DNA of 64,000 nucleotides. It comes from Marilutibacter aestuarii (GTDB taxonomy: Bacteria; Pseudomonadota; Gammaproteobacteria; Xanthomonadales; Xanthomonadaceae). The translations under genes were made by a program, and so were the position numbers. The stretch covers positions 1 to 64,000 of the forward strand of contig NZ_VICE01000096.1 in assembly GCF_006546775.1 (NCBI RefSeq), given 5' to 3'. The notes under the pieces were generated by a model, which made no database searches, was not told where the DNA came from, and saw only the letters and a list, made by a program, of their open reading frames with translations. Position 1 is the stretch's first letter, and each line of letters begins with the position of its first letter. Positions 1 to 12,574 of this stretch are shown here, in pieces.

Positions 1-425
1 GCGCCTTCCGCCTCCGCCGTGGCCTCCGCCACGGCGACGGTGGGAACAACCGGCACGGACGCTTCCGCCTCGCCGTCCACCTGCAGTTCGCCAATGAAAC
101 GGTAGCCGAGGGCATGGTGGGTATGGATGTAACGTGGCTGGTGCGCATCGTCGCCCAGCGCGGCCCGCAACTGCGCGATCGCCCGGGTCAGCACGCCCGG
201 CGTGACGTGCCGGTGGCCCCAGACGGCGTCCAGAAGTTCGTCCTTGCCCACCAGCTCCCCGGCGTGCTGGAGCAGCATGGTCAGCACGGCGAAGGCCTTG
301 GGTTCCAGCGCGCAGGGCACCCCGCCCCGGGTGAGCGTGTGGGCCACCGTATCGACGCGGATGTCGTCGAAGCGGTAGCGCGCGGGTGGGCCGGGGCCTT
401 CGGGAGCCAGCCCTTCGGGAACCAT
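1..425 (-). CDS. Winged-helix (OmpR/CadC-type) transcriptional regulator, 3' part missing
   Basis: The reading frame runs off the left window edge, so only about 141 N-terminal residues are visible. Residues about 15-105 match the trans_reg_C winged-helix fold: a beta-sheet start (RYRFDDIRVD), the EPKAFAVLTMLLQHAG helix, a KDELLDAVWG recognition segment, and the closing HTHHALGYRFIGEL hairpin. There is no receiver domain before it, so it resembles CadC/ToxR-like or TPR-fused regulators rather than a two-component regulator. An acidic, Ala/Glu/Val-rich linker follows the DNA-binding domain. The ATG at 423-425 is the first start after an in-frame stop. Target genes are unknown; it is divergent from the DUF1232-like gene. 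Confidence 0.85.
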   Translation of the reverse strand, partial: MVPEGLAPEGPGPPARYRFDDIRVDTVAHTLTRGGVPCALEPKAFAVLTMLLQHAGELVGKDELLDAVWGHRHVTPGVLTRAIAQLRAALGDDAHQPRYIHTHHALGYRFIGELQVDGEAEASVPVVPTVAVAEATAEAEG

Positions 426-560
426 CAGGAAAACCTCATGACTGCATCACAACCCTGTGAGAAGGGTGACGTAAGTCTCAGTTCAACATCATGACCCCAC
501 GGATGTTAAGGCGGAATCTGGACACGCACCCACTCGGGGTGCACCACCCGGAGACCGACC

Positions 561-1211
561 ATGAACGCCATTGCCCTGTCCCATGACTTCGACGCCCTGC
601 CGACCGTCCTCGACCGCCCCGCGCCGTCCCCGCACCGCCGCCACCGGATCGACCAGTTCGACCTGGTCGCCGAGGCCGTCGAACGCTTCAACCGCTTGCT
701 GAACAGGCTCGACGCCAATGCCGACCCACTCGACGCGGACCGGATCGCAACCGCCGCGCGGGAACTGTGCGACGCCAACACCGGCCAGCCCCCGGCGCCC
801 TGCATCGCCCGCCAGATGCGCCGCGCGACCACACTGGCCTGCATGACCGGCGATCCGGACTGGAAGGCCGCCAACGACGCCGGCGACGTCGCACGCCTGG
901 TCATCGACTACGTGAGCGGCGACGGCGACCTGATCCCCGACGGCCTGCCGCGGGTGGGCCGGCTGGACGATGCGATCGTCATCCGCACGGCCTGGCCGCG
1001 CCTGGCCGACGAGGTCGCGGACTACCTGGACTTCTGCCGCATCCGGCGCATCGAAGCGCGGCTGCGCGGCGTGCGCCGCCTCGACTTCCACATGGACCGC
1101 GACGCCTGGCGCGAGGCCTGCCGCGCCGAGTTCGCGCTCGAGCGCCACCAGCGGCAGGTGCGCGAAGGCAGCTATGTCCCCGCGTCCGCGCCCTTGTTCC
1201 GGGTCCATTGA
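561..1211 (+). CDS. DUF1232/YkvA-like hypothetical protein, copy 1
   Basis: A 216-residue protein of unknown function. Its central block (about residues 118-160; DGDLIPDGLPRVGRLDDAIV) resembles the DLIPD...GxLDD signature of the DUF1232/YkvA family. The flanking charged, alpha-helical-looking parts are not recognised, and there is no clear signal peptide or membrane helix. The ATG follows a GGAGA box. The next large gene is a diverged paralog sharing the same core and a similar C-terminal R-x-G-x-Y-V motif, so the two arose by tandem duplication. Family assignment rests on the short motif only; no molecular role is proposed. Confidence 0.75.
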   Translation: MNAIALSHDFDALPTVLDRPAPSPHRRHRIDQFDLVAEAVERFNRLLNRLDANADPLDADRIATAARELCDANTGQPPAPCIARQMRRATTLACMTGDPDWKAANDAGDVARLVIDYVSGDGDLIPDGLPRVGRLDDAIVIRTAWPRLADEVADYLDFCRIRRIEARLRGVRRLDFHMDRDAWREACRAEFALERHQRQVREGSYVPASAPLFRVH

Positions 1212-1306
1212 ACCGCCGGTCGGACGGTCGTGCCCGGCACGTCCGGGCCATCCGTCACCCTGCCTTGTTCCACTGGAGCCTACAATTGAAACGCAGGAGG
1301 ATGAAC

Positions 1307-1447
1307 GTGCATCCCACCATGGGACGGCCCGCGAAACGCGCGCCGTCGCATGCGCCCAGATGCATCGTCCGATGGGACGCGGCGCAATGCCGGCCCGCCC
1401 GTCCCTCTTTCCCCCGCCCCCGTGCCGGCCATGGAGGTGTGCCATGA
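1307..1447 (+). CDS. Possible 46-codon upstream ORF coupled to the second DUF1232-like gene
   Basis: A short frame starts at GTG (1307), six bases after a strong AGGAGG box. Its TGA overlaps the ATG of the next gene as ATGA, the arrangement seen in translational coupling. An in-frame ATG at 1301 touches the AGGAGG directly and is too close to be used well. The peptide is Arg/Pro/His-rich and unlike any family I know. Its composition could simply reflect high GC, so it may be a regulatory leader or chance. A TACAAT hexamer at 1281-1286 could be a -10 element for it. Confidence 0.3.
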   Translation: MHPTMGRPAKRAPSHAPRCIVRWDAAQCRPARPSFPRPRAGHGGVP

Positions 1448-2076
1448 AAACACCCGTGTTCGAACCGATCGGCCCGCCCCTGCCCTTCGGCCCCGACGCC
1501 ATGTCGCCGCCCGCCAACGACGCGGTGATGGCATGGCAACCCGCGCAGGTCAGCCGCTTCGACGCGCTGCTGCACGAGATCAACCCCGACGCGCCGCGCG
1601 TGGACATCCCCCGCCTGCAGGCCCTGGCCGAATGGCTGGTGGAACAGCCCCCCGCCGAGGCACAGGGCATCATGCAGACGCGCCTGGACCGCATCGAGTG
1701 GGTCCGCGCGATGCTCGCCGACCGCGACTGGGATACGGCCGCGGGCACGCGGGCACGCGCCGCGCGGATGCTCGAGTACCTGGATAGCGACGACGACCTG
1801 ATCCCGGACCAGACGCCACTGCTCGGACGCCTGGACGACGTGCTGCTGTTCGACCTGGCCTGGGAGGCCTTCGAGGCCGAGACCGAGGAGTACCGCGACT
1901 TCTGCGATTACCGCCGCGACGAACATCCGAGCGGGAGCGGCCGCGCGCAGCAGGCGGCCTGGCTGCGTGACCGCCTGGCCGAGCTGGCCCAGTTGCAGCA
2001 CAACGCCCGCGTCCGCGATGGTCACTACGTCGACACCCGGCTGCCGCCGGACGAGCGTTTCCACGTCGTCGCCTGA
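1444..2076 (+). CDS. DUF1232/YkvA-like hypothetical protein, copy 2
   Basis: A 210-residue protein, paralogous to the preceding gene. It keeps the DDDLIPDQTPLLGRLDDVLL core (about residues 119-138), then an acidic helix and a C-terminal V-R-D-G-H-Y-V motif aligning with the R-E-G-S-Y-V of copy 1. The start is well supported by GGAGGT at 1434-1439. No signal peptide or membrane segment is evident, so it is probably cytoplasmic. The larger N-terminal half differs strongly between copies, suggesting that only the DUF1232-like region is constrained. Function is unknown. Confidence 0.8.
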   Translation: MKTPVFEPIGPPLPFGPDAMSPPANDAVMAWQPAQVSRFDALLHEINPDAPRVDIPRLQALAEWLVEQPPAEAQGIMQTRLDRIEWVRAMLADRDWDTAAGTRARAARMLEYLDSDDDLIPDQTPLLGRLDDVLLFDLAWEAFEAETEEYRDFCDYRRDEHPSGSGRAQQAAWLRDRLAELAQLQHNARVRDGHYVDTRLPPDERFHVVA

Positions 2077-2194
2077 GCCGCGCGGCCGGCGGCGACCCGA
2101 CGCGCCCGGCGGGGTTCCCCGGCCGGGCGTGGGAGACGATGCGCGCGCCGTCAAGCCTTGTGCGCGCACCGGGGACTGCTAATCTGCGGTGACG

Positions 2195-5779
<3,585 letters not shown>

Positions 5780-5788
5780 GCCCGGGCG

Positions 5789-6373
5789 TCACCCAGGCAG
5801 CAGGCGCCCCAGCATCCAGGCGATGGCGGCGTGCACGACGTCCTCGCGGGCGCCGGCTTCGATGTCCAGCGCCGCACGGTCGAAGGCCGCCGACAACAGC
5901 GAGGCGATCGCGTCCAGCGTATCGCCGGGCATCCCGACGAGCGCGGCCGCCAGGCCCTCGCGCAGCGCGCGTGCGGCATGGGCCGCGTCCAGGGCCGCCA
6001 CCGCCTCGTGCCCCAGCACCGCCGGCCCCTCGACCAGCAACAGGCGGGTTCGACCGGGGGTCGCCATCGAGGCGAGGTAGGCACGACTGCCCGCCTCCAG
6101 CGCGGCCCTTGGCGCCAGCGCGGCGGGCGTTGCATGGGCGATGTCGTCCGCGACTGCTTTGGCTTCGCGGGCCAGCACGGCGTGGAACAGCGCGCGCTTG
6201 TCGGCGAAGTGGTGGTACAGCGCGCCGCGGGTGACGGCGGCGGCCTCGACGATGGCCGGGGTCGACGCCCCGGCATGGCCCCGGGCCACGAACTGTTCCC
6301 GCGCGGCGTCGAGGAGCGCGAGTCGGGTGGCTTCGGTGCGCGCCTGCTGGCGGCGGGGACGGTCGGATGTCAT
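5789..6373 (-). CDS. TetR family transcriptional regulator
   Basis: A 194-residue repressor-like protein. An N-terminal TetR helix-turn-helix lies at about residues 12-60 (LLDAAREQFVARGHAGAST, then AAAVTRGALYHHFADKRALF). The rest is an all-helical, Ala-rich ligand-binding and dimerisation region resembling the C-terminal domains of small TetR regulators. It is divergent from the VOC-family gene, and the 111-bp gap holds a conspicuous pair of dyads, so it probably represses itself and that gene. It ends 9 bp from the dnaE stop in convergent orientation. Ligand is unknown. Confidence 0.93.
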   Translation of the reverse strand: MTSDRPRRQQARTEATRLALLDAAREQFVARGHAGASTPAIVEAAAVTRGALYHHFADKRALFHAVLAREAKAVADDIAHATPAALAPRAALEAGSRAYLASMATPGRTRLLLVEGPAVLGHEAVAALDAAHAARALREGLAAALVGMPGDTLDAIASLLSAAFDRAALDIEAGAREDVVHAAIAWMLGRLLPG

Positions 6374-6400
6374 CGGCGCATGCTGGCCTACCCGGCTTGA

Positions 6401-6444
6401 ACATACAAGTTGCATGTTTTTATATTTACATGCACTCTGTATGT
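6401..6444. promoter_or_regulatory. Paired TetR-type operator between tetR and the VOC gene
   Basis: Two 17-bp dyads, ACATACAAGTTGCATGT (6401-6417) and ACATGCACTCTGTATGT (6428-6444), are inverted with respect to each other (14 of 17 match). Each is itself an imperfect palindrome of the form ACATRCA-N3-TGYATGT. They lie in an unusually A/T-rich stretch between divergent genes, as expected for the binding site of the adjacent TetR protein. Spacing between dyad centres is 27 bp. Confidence 0.75.
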
Positions 6445-6484
6445 AAGTTGACCGCCCCTCCGGGGCGCCCCTCGAGGACCGCCG

Positions 6485-6922
6485 ATGAAGACCACCAGTT
6501 ACTATCCCGTCCTGATGACCGCCGACGTCGCGGGCACCTCGGCATTCTTCGAGCGCCACTTCGGTTTCCGGCCCGCCTTCGCCGCCGACTGGTACGTGCA
6601 CCTGCAGTCGCCGGACGACCCCTCGGTGAACCTGGCCGTGCTCGATGCCGGCCATGAGACCGTGCCCGAGCCGGCGCGCGGCCGCACGGCGTCGGGCCTG
6701 TTGCTGAACTTCGAGGTCGAGGACGTGGACGCAGAGTACGATCGCCTGCGCGCGGCCGGCCTGCCGATATTGTTGCCACTGCGCGACGAGGCCTTCGGCC
6801 AGCGCCATTTCATCACCGCCGGTCCCGATGGCGTGCTCATCGACGTGATCACGCCCATCCCGCCCGATCCGGCGTTCGCGGCCGCCTACGCGGCCGATGC
6901 CCTGCCGGGCGGCGGGGCCTGA
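6485..6922 (+). CDS. VOC (glyoxalase/bleomycin-resistance) family protein
   Basis: A 145-residue vicinal-oxygen-chelate fold protein. The start [20 protein letters not shown], the [19 protein letters not shown] segment and the [18 protein letters not shown] end are typical of the two beta-alpha-beta-beta-beta modules. It belongs to the small subgroup annotated as glyoxalase or bleomycin resistance; the substrate cannot be told from sequence. The start is fixed by the divergent operator region and a weak GGACC. It is probably controlled by the adjacent TetR regulator through the paired dyads. Confidence 0.88.
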   Translation: MKTTSYYPVLMTADVAGTSAFFERHFGFRPAFAADWYVHLQSPDDPSVNLAVLDAGHETVPEPARGRTASGLLLNFEVEDVDAEYDRLRAAGLPILLPLRDEAFGQRHFITAGPDGVLIDVITPIPPDPAFAAAYAADALPGGGA

Positions 6923-7020
6923 GGGCACGCATCGGCCCGCCTCCGGCGCGGCACGTGCGTGAACCGGGACGGCGCGCCACGCAGCCAGATCGCGTCGAGC
7001 GGAACACGCCTGCCTGCGCT

Positions 7021-7026
7021 TAAGAT
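7021..7026 (+). promoter_or_regulatory. Candidate -10 element of a leaderless marC transcript
   Basis: TAAGAT ends 6 bp before the marC ATG and no Shine-Dalgarno sequence lies between, so the message may start at or next to the initiation codon. A clear -35 hexamer is not visible. Confidence 0.35.
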
Positions 7027-7032
7027 GGAACG

Positions 7033-7641
7033 ATGATCGACATCGTCGCCACCTTCATCTTCTTCTTCGCGGTCATCGATCCGATCGGCACGATCCCCGT
7101 CTTCATCGCGGTCACCCGCCACCTGGACGAACGTGCGCGCCGCAAGGTCGCGCTTCGCGCCAGCCTCGCCTCGGCGGCGATCCTGGTGTTCTTCGTGGTG
7201 GCCGGCGAGCTGATCCTGACCGCGATCCGGATCCCGCTGTCGGCCTTCCAGATCGCCGGCGGCATCGTCCTGTTCCTGTTCGCGCTGAGCATGATCTTCG
7301 GCGAGGCCAAGCCCGAGAAGGAGGTCAAGCTCGCCAACGGCGGTCGCGACATGGCGATCTTCCCGCTGGCCGTGCCCTCGATCGCCAGCCCCGGCGCGAT
7401 GCTCGCGGCGGTGCTGCTGACCGAGAACGACCGCTACAACCTGTGGCAACAGGCGCAGACCACGATCACCATGCTGGCGGTCCTGGTCGTGGTGCTGGTC
7501 TGCATGCTGCTCGCCAGCCGGCTGCACCGCGTGGTGGGCGAAAGCGGCGCGAGCATCATCAGCCGGGTGATGGGGATGATCCTCGCCTCGGTTGCCACCG
7601 CCAGCGTGCTGGGCGGCATCAAGGACTACTTCGGCATCTAG
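7033..7641 (+). CDS. MarC family integral membrane protein
   Basis: A 202-residue polytopic inner-membrane protein with six hydrophobic segments. The start FIFFFAVIDPIGTIPVFI, the central loop with FPLAVPSIASPGAM, and the end LGGIKDYFGI are family hallmarks (MarC/UPF0056, NAAT-like fold). The family's function is unsettled; the old link to multiple antibiotic resistance is not supported. Its stop codon overlaps the stop of the convergent DUF4349 gene by four bases. Confidence 0.92.
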   Translation: MIDIVATFIFFFAVIDPIGTIPVFIAVTRHLDERARRKVALRASLASAAILVFFVVAGELILTAIRIPLSAFQIAGGIVLFLFALSMIFGEAKPEKEVKLANGGRDMAIFPLAVPSIASPGAMLAAVLLTENDRYNLWQQAQTTITMLAVLVVVLVCMLLASRLHRVVGESGASIISRVMGMILASVATASVLGGIKDYFGI

Positions 7642-8429
7642 CCTTGGCCCGGCGCGCGACGCCGGCGCCACCACTTCCAGGCGCCCACCAGCGCGGCCGC
7701 AAGCAGGCCGAGCGGAATCAGGAAGGCCGCGCTGCGGATGGTCCAGGCGGTGCCCAGGGCCAGGGTGGCACCGAAATCGCGGAGCGCCCCGGCGATCTCG
7801 TTGCGCCCACTGGTGCCCGCGGGCGGGTGCAGCGCGAAACTCAGTTTCTGGGTTTCGATGCGCAGCGCGTGGCCCGCTGCCTCCTGTTCGGCCTGTTGCA
7901 GCCGGGCTTCCACCTCGGCCATCTGGGCCGACAGCGCGATCATGCCGGCGACGTCGAGGTCGTCACGCTGCTGGAAGTCTTCCAACTGGGCATGCTCGCG
8001 CTTCAGGCGTTCGAGCAGGCGGGCGTTGTCCTGCACCACCGTGGCCAGGTCCTCGGCATGGGTGCGACGCGCGCCCAGTTCGCCGCCATCGGCCGCCAGC
8101 GCGATCATCGGCTCGACGCCGCGGGGCTCTATCCGCACCGTGAGGTCGCCGCGGGGATGGTCGCCACCCTGCTGGCCCACGTCGAGCACCTGGCAGCGGC
8201 CATGCGCCCCCGACGTGCAGGCCGCCTGCAGCTCGGCCAGGCGCGGCGCGATGCCGTCGGCCGGCAGCGCGACCTCGACGGAGTGCTCGTAGGCCAGCAT
8301 CGCGCCGGTCGGCGCTTCGAGCGACGGGCGCGCGACCGGCCCCCCGGCTTCGCTGGCCCGCTTGTTGCTGCAGGCGACGGTGGCGAAGAGCAGGGCGGCC
8401 AGCAGCACGGGACCGTTGGGCGAGCGCAT
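7638..8429 (-). CDS. DUF4349 domain lipoprotein
   Basis: A 263-residue envelope protein. An N-terminal lipoprotein signal ends in an LFATVAC lipobox (Cys at about residue 20). A DUF4349-type region follows, with a long coiled-coil (about 125-185, LERLKREHAQLEDFQQRDDL onward). Near the C-terminus there is a membrane helix followed by basic residues (WKWWRRRR). The domain's role is unknown. Whether both lipid anchor and C-terminal helix are used is unclear. It is divergent from accA and overlaps marC at the stop codons. Confidence 0.88.
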   Translation of the reverse strand: MRSPNGPVLLAALLFATVACSNKRASEAGGPVARPSLEAPTGAMLAYEHSVEVALPADGIAPRLAELQAACTSGAHGRCQVLDVGQQGGDHPRGDLTVRIEPRGVEPMIALAADGGELGARRTHAEDLATVVQDNARLLERLKREHAQLEDFQQRDDLDVAGMIALSAQMAEVEARLQQAEQEAAGHALRIETQKLSFALHPPAGTSGRNEIAGALRDFGATLALGTAWTIRSAAFLIPLGLLAAALVGAWKWWRRRRAPGQG

Positions 8430-8621
8430 GGGTGCCTCCGGGAGGGGGTCATGGGTGAGCGCGGACGTGAACGGGCACTATGCCAGAGCGCAGCGCGGGC
8501 GCCCGGGCAAGCGCGCCCCACGCCTCCCCGCCATCGTTTTCCGGACGTCTCGGTATGGTCGGGCGGGGTCGGCTAGACTGTGCCCTTTCCGGCGGCCGTC
8601 CGCCCCAGAGCCCGTTGTCGC

Positions 8622-9581
8622 ATGAATCCGAACTACCTCGATTTCGAGCAACCCATCGCCGACCTGGAAAGCAAGATCCAGGAACTGCGCCACGCCAGCC
8701 ACGGATCGGCGGTGGACGTGGATACCGAGGTGCACGCGCTCCAGGACAAGCTGCGCCAGCGTACCGCCCAGATCTTCCGCGACCTGTCGCCTTGGCAGGT
8801 CTCGCAACTGGCCCGTCATCCGGCACGGCCCTACAGCCTGGATTACATCCGGGTGATCTGCGATGAATTCCAGGAACTGGCGGGCGACCGTGCGTTCAAG
8901 GACGACGCCGCGATCGTCGGCGGCCTGGGCCGCATCGACGGCCGCGCCGTGGTCATCATCGGTCACGAGAAGGGCCGCGACACCAAGTCCAAGGTCCGCC
9001 GAAACTTCGGCATGCCGCGTCCGGAGGGCTATCGCAAGGCCCTGCGCCTGATGAAGCTGGCCGAGCGTTTCAAGCTGCCGCTGATCACCTTCATCGACAC
9101 GCCGGGCGCGTATCCCGGCATCGGCGCCGAGGAGCGCGGGCAGTCCGAGGCGATCGCCCGCAACCTGCTGGAGATGTCCGAGCTGCGCATCCCGATCGTC
9201 TGCACCGTGATCGGCGAGGGCGGCTCCGGCGGCGCACTGGCGATCGGCGTCGGCGACCGCACCCTGATGCTCGAGTACAGCACCTACTCGGTGATCTCGC
9301 CGGAAGGCTGCGCCTCGATCCTGTGGAAGGACGCGGCCAAGGCCAAGGACGCCGCAGAACAGCTGGGGCTCACCGCCAAGCGCCTGCACGGGCTGGGCCT
9401 GGTCGACAAGGTCGTGCGCGAACCGATCGGCGGTGCGCATCGCAATCCAAGGCAGATGGCGACCCGGCTGAAGGCGGTGCTGCTGAACGAGATCGACATG
9501 CTCGAGCAGTGCTCGACCGACGAACTGGTCGAACGCCGCTACCAGCGCCTGCGCAGCTACGGCGCCTACGAGGCGGCCTGA
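8622..9581 (+). CDS. accA: Acetyl-CoA carboxylase carboxyltransferase subunit alpha
   Basis: Pairs with AccD to transfer the carboxyl group from biotin to acetyl-CoA, the first step of fatty-acid synthesis. It has 319 residues, as in E. coli. It begins [19 protein letters not shown] and contains the crotonase-like core with [14 protein letters not shown] and [12 protein letters not shown], the oxyanion/CoA-binding loops. The ATG at 8622 matches the family start; a 14-residue upstream extension is not conserved. TAGACT at 8574-8579 is a plausible -10. dnaE and accA are usually adjacent, but four genes separate them here. Confidence 0.97.
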   Translation: MNPNYLDFEQPIADLESKIQELRHASHGSAVDVDTEVHALQDKLRQRTAQIFRDLSPWQVSQLARHPARPYSLDYIRVICDEFQELAGDRAFKDDAAIVGGLGRIDGRAVVIIGHEKGRDTKSKVRRNFGMPRPEGYRKALRLMKLAERFKLPLITFIDTPGAYPGIGAEERGQSEAIARNLLEMSELRIPIVCTVIGEGGSGGALAIGVGDRTLMLEYSTYSVISPEGCASILWKDAAKAKDAAEQLGLTAKRLHGLGLVDKVVREPIGGAHRNPRQMATRLKAVLLNEIDMLEQCSTDELVERRYQRLRSYGAYEAA

Positions 9582-9621
9582 ACGCATTGCCGGCGCCCCG
9601 GCGCCGGCCGATGATGGCGCC

Positions 9622-10983
9622 ATGACCGGCCCTTCGCCGACCCTGCCGCTGCCCCCCGTCCCGGGCCCGCTCCCGGCCACGACGCCACTCGTCGTCGCCC
9701 TCAGTGGCGGACTGGATTCCAGCGTGCTTCTGCACCGGCTGGCCGGCGATCGGGTGCTGCGCGCACGTGGCCTGCGCGCGATCCACGTCGATCACGGACT
9801 CCATCCGGACTCGGTCGCGTGGGGGCGGGCCTGCGCGCGCGCCTGCGCCGCCCTGGGCATCGCCCTCGAAGTGGTCACCGTCGATGCCCGCGACACCCGC
9901 GGCCTGGGACCCGAGGGCGCCGCGCGCAAGGCGCGTCACGCCGCCTTCGAGCGCCTGCTCCGCGACGACGAGGTACTGGTGCTCGCCCACCATCTCGACG
10001 ATCAGGCCGAGACTTTCCTGCTGCGTGCCCTGCGTGCCTCCGGTCCCGACGGCCTGGCCGCGATGCGCCCCTGGCGCCGCTTCGGCCGAGCCTGGCTGTG
10101 GCGACCGCTGCTCGGGCTGCCACGCGATGCGCTGCGCGCCTACGCGCATGCGCACGACCTGGCCTGGGTCGAGGATCCCGGCAACGAGGACGATCGCTTC
10201 GACCGCAATTTCCTGCGCGCGCGCGTGCTGCCGCTGCTGCGTGAGCGCTGGCCGCACGCGAGCGCGGCACTTGCCCGCAGCTCGGAGCTGGGCGCCGACG
10301 CCGCCGATCTGCTGCGCGCGGGCGATTCCCGTGCCCTGGCACGGGTCGCCACCGCCGACCCGCGCTGCCTGTCCGTCGCGGCGCTGTCGGCCCTTCCCCG
10401 CGCGCGCCGCCAACGGGTACTGCGCCTCTGGATGGACCGGCTTGGCCTGCCCCCGCTCCCCGCGCAGGGGGTGTCGCGCATCGAGCACGACCTGATCGGC
10501 GCCCGCCCGGATGCGGGCGCCGCGTTCGCCTGGCATGGCGTCCGCGTCCGTCGTTGGCGCGATCTGCTGCACGCCGACCACGAGCGCGCGCCATTGCCCG
10601 TGGACTGGTCGGTCGCGTGGGATGGCCGCGAGCCCCTGTCGCTACCGACCGGGGGCGCTCTCGAACTGGTGGGCGCCGAGGCGCTCCCGGGCCCGTGCCG
10701 CGTGCATGCGCGACGTGGTGGCGAGCGCATCCAACGCGCGGGACGCGGCCATTCGCACGCGCTCAAGCAGGTGCTGCAGGCGCTGGAGGTACCGCCCTGG
10801 GTGCGCACGAGGCTTCCGTTGCTCAGCGACGCCGCCGGGACCCTGCTCGCCGCGGGCGACCTCGTCCTTGCCGCGCGCCTCGACGCCTGGCTGCGCGAAC
10901 ACGATGCACGCGTGCTGTGGACGGATCCGGCCGACGCGCCGCCACCGGCGCTCGCGGACGCACGCGAACCACGCTGCGATTGA
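9622..10983 (+). CDS. tilS: tRNA(Ile)-lysidine synthetase
   Basis: Modifies C34 of tRNA-Ile(CAU) to lysidine, changing its decoding from AUG to AUA. The ATP-binding PP-loop SGGLDSS lies at residues 28-34, followed by the [12 protein letters not shown] and [15 protein letters not shown] motifs of the catalytic domain. The C-terminal domain includes a [18 protein letters not shown] tRNA-binding segment. Length is 453 residues. It starts 40 bp after accA and is probably co-transcribed with it. Confidence 0.95.
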   Translation: MTGPSPTLPLPPVPGPLPATTPLVVALSGGLDSSVLLHRLAGDRVLRARGLRAIHVDHGLHPDSVAWGRACARACAALGIALEVVTVDARDTRGLGPEGAARKARHAAFERLLRDDEVLVLAHHLDDQAETFLLRALRASGPDGLAAMRPWRRFGRAWLWRPLLGLPRDALRAYAHAHDLAWVEDPGNEDDRFDRNFLRARVLPLLRERWPHASAALARSSELGADAADLLRAGDSRALARVATADPRCLSVAALSALPRARRQRVLRLWMDRLGLPPLPAQGVSRIEHDLIGARPDAGAAFAWHGVRVRRWRDLLHADHERAPLPVDWSVAWDGREPLSLPTGGALELVGAEALPGPCRVHARRGGERIQRAGRGHSHALKQVLQALEVPPWVRTRLPLLSDAAGTLLAAGDLVLAARLDAWLREHDARVLWTDPADAPPPALADAREPRCD

Positions 10984-11014
10984 CCCTTGGCAGGCATCGC
11001 TTCACACTTGCCCG

Positions 11015-11287
11015 ATGCCACGCAAAGCCGCTACTGAAGCCTCGCCGGTCGCCGACTTCGAGAAGTCGCTCGACGCCCTCGAAGCCCTGGTCGAGAAGAT
11101 GGAACAGGGCGACATGAGCCTGGAGGATTCGCTGGCCGCGTACGAGCGCGGCGTGGGCCTCTACCGCTCATGCCAGACGGCGCTGGAGCAGGCCGAGCTG
11201 CGCGTGCGCCTGCTGAGCGACCCGCAGGACGCAGGCAGCGCGCAGGTCTTCCAGGACGCGGATGCCGCCCGAAACGGCGATGCCTGA
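11015..11287 (+). CDS. xseB: Exodeoxyribonuclease VII small subunit
   Basis: Binds XseA to form exonuclease VII, which degrades single-stranded DNA from both ends. It has 90 residues with the classic helical hairpin: [39 protein letters not shown], then [10 protein letters not shown]. The start ATG at 11015 lies 31 bp after tilS. Its TGA overlaps the ispA start by eight bases, indicating co-translation with ispA as in many proteobacteria. The XseA subunit is not in this window. Confidence 0.95.
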   Translation: MPRKAATEASPVADFEKSLDALEALVEKMEQGDMSLEDSLAAYERGVGLYRSCQTALEQAELRVRLLSDPQDAGSAQVFQDADAARNGDA

Positions 11288-12161
11288 CCCCGATTTCTCC
11301 GGGTTGCGCGCGCGCATCGACAGCGCGCTCGGCCGTGCCCTGCCCGATCCCGACGCCTCGCCGCACCGCCTGCACGCCGCCATGCGCCACGCGGTGCTGC
11401 AGGGGGGCAAGCGGATGCGGCCGCTGCTGGTCTACGCCAGCGGCCGCCTGTTCGGCGCCGGGCTGGATGCGCTCGACGATGCCGCGCTCGCAGTCGAGTT
11501 GATCCACGCCTACTCGCTGGTGCACGACGACCTGCCCTGCATGGACGACGACGCCCTGCGGCGGGGCCAGCCGACCGTGCACGTCGCCTTCGACGAGGCC
11601 ACCGCCGTGCTCGCCGGCGATGCCCTTCAGACCCTGGCCTTCGAACGCCTCGCACAGGCGCCCCTGGACGCGGAAACCCGGGTCGACCTGGTCGCCCAGC
11701 TCGCCTCGGCCAGCGGTGCCGCCGGCATGTGCGGGGGCCAGGCACTGGACCTCGACGCCACCGGCAAGGGCGGCGCGATCTCCTTCGACGCCCTCAAGCG
11801 CCTGCACGCGCTCAAGACCGGCGCGCTGATCCGCACGGCGGTGCGCATGGGCGCCACCTGCGGCGGCGCCGGCACCGACCAGCGGGTACCGCTGGACCGG
11901 TTCGCCGATGCACTCGGGCTGGCCTTCCAGGTCCGCGACGACATCCTCGACATCGAAAGCGACAGCGCGACGCTGGGCAAGACCGCCGGCAAGGACCAGG
12001 CACAGGCCAAGGCGACCTTCCCCGCCCTGATCGGCATGGTCGCCTCGCGCTGCCTGCTGTCCGACCTCGCCGCGATGATGGACGAAGCGCTGGCCGAGTT
12101 CGGCGACGATGCCGCCCCCCTGGCCGCGCTCGGCCGGATGGCGATCGAACGCGACCGCTAG
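11280..12161 (+). CDS. ispA: Farnesyl diphosphate synthase
   Basis: Condenses IPP with DMAPP/GPP to farnesyl diphosphate for quinone and cell-wall lipid carriers. It has 293 residues. GGKRMRP (42-48) binds pyrophosphate. The first aspartate-rich motif DDLPCMDDD lies at 83-91 and the second, [10 protein letters not shown], at about 219-228. The start overlaps xseB. dxs, often next in this operon, is absent here; the gene is followed by a repeat-rich 439-bp gap. The last 98 bp of the gene region is duplicated about 310 bp downstream. Confidence 0.96.
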   Translation: MPDPDFSGLRARIDSALGRALPDPDASPHRLHAAMRHAVLQGGKRMRPLLVYASGRLFGAGLDALDDAALAVELIHAYSLVHDDLPCMDDDALRRGQPTVHVAFDEATAVLAGDALQTLAFERLAQAPLDAETRVDLVAQLASASGAAGMCGGQALDLDATGKGGAISFDALKRLHALKTGALIRTAVRMGATCGGAGTDQRVPLDRFADALGLAFQVRDDILDIESDSATLGKTAGKDQAQAKATFPALIGMVASRCLLSDLAAMMDEALAEFGDDAAPLAALGRMAIERDR

Positions 12162-12193
12162 CTGGCGCGATCGGAAGCCTCCCGCAAGAACAT

Positions 12194-12223
12194 GGCTGGA
12201 TCCCAGCGTTCGCTGGGATGACG
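12194..12223. repeat. REP-like hairpin, copy 1
   Basis: A GGCTG-ATCCCAGCG-TT-CGCTGGGAT-GACG unit with perfect 9-bp arms. The same unit recurs at 44261-44288, 53753-53780 and 53874-53903. It lies just downstream of ispA and can fold as a transcript hairpin on either strand. Confidence 0.75.
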
Positions 12224-12269
12224 GGCGAAAGCGAAAACCGAAGCATCACCTTGCCGGGATGTCGGACAC

Positions 12270-12304
12270 GGGCGTAGCCCGGACAAGCGCAGCGCACCCG
12301 GGGA
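12270..12304. repeat. Dispersed repeat of the GGGCGTAGCCCGGAC...GCACCCGGG type
   Basis: The segment reads, on the minus strand, GTCCCCGGGTGCGCT followed by GCGCTTGTCCGGGCTACGC. A diverged copy with the same order of blocks lies at 44392-44425. It is non-coding and sits in the convergent ispA/DUF4870 gap. Confidence 0.6.
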
Positions 12305-12368
12305 CATCACCATGATCGATGGCGTCATCCCGGGTGCGGCCTTCGGCCTTGCCCGGGCTTCAAGCCGA

Positions 12369-12465
12369 TCCGACCTTGCCGCGATGATGGACGAAGCGCT
12401 GGCCGGGTTCGGCGACGCTGCCGCCCCCTGGCCGCGCTCGGCCGCATGGCAATCGATCGCGACCG
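12369..12465 (+). pseudogene. Duplicated 3' end of ispA
   Basis: Ninety-seven bases match 12060-12157 (the last codons of ispA) with six substitutions and one deleted C, about 93% identity by eye. The deletion shifts the frame and no start precedes it, so it is a non-functional remnant. The 211 bp separating it from the ispA stop region contains the two dispersed repeats above plus a short GTGCGGCCTTCGG... inverted motif. Confidence 0.85.
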
Positions 12466-12551
12466 ATGGAGGGTGCGCGCCTGCGTCCACGCCCCGTCCC
12501 GGAGCCCGCGCGAAAAGTGCCCGATCCCCGCGCATCGCCCCCGGGAACGAA

Positions 12552-12574
12552 GACGCCGGCACATGGCCGGCGTC
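12552..12574 (-). terminator. Terminator-like hairpin downstream of the DUF4870 gene
   Basis: A 9-bp stem GACGCCGGC/GCCGGCGTC with a 5-base loop, 27 bp beyond the DUF4870 stop. On the minus strand the stem is followed by TTCGTT, a weak U-rich tail. Confidence 0.55.
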
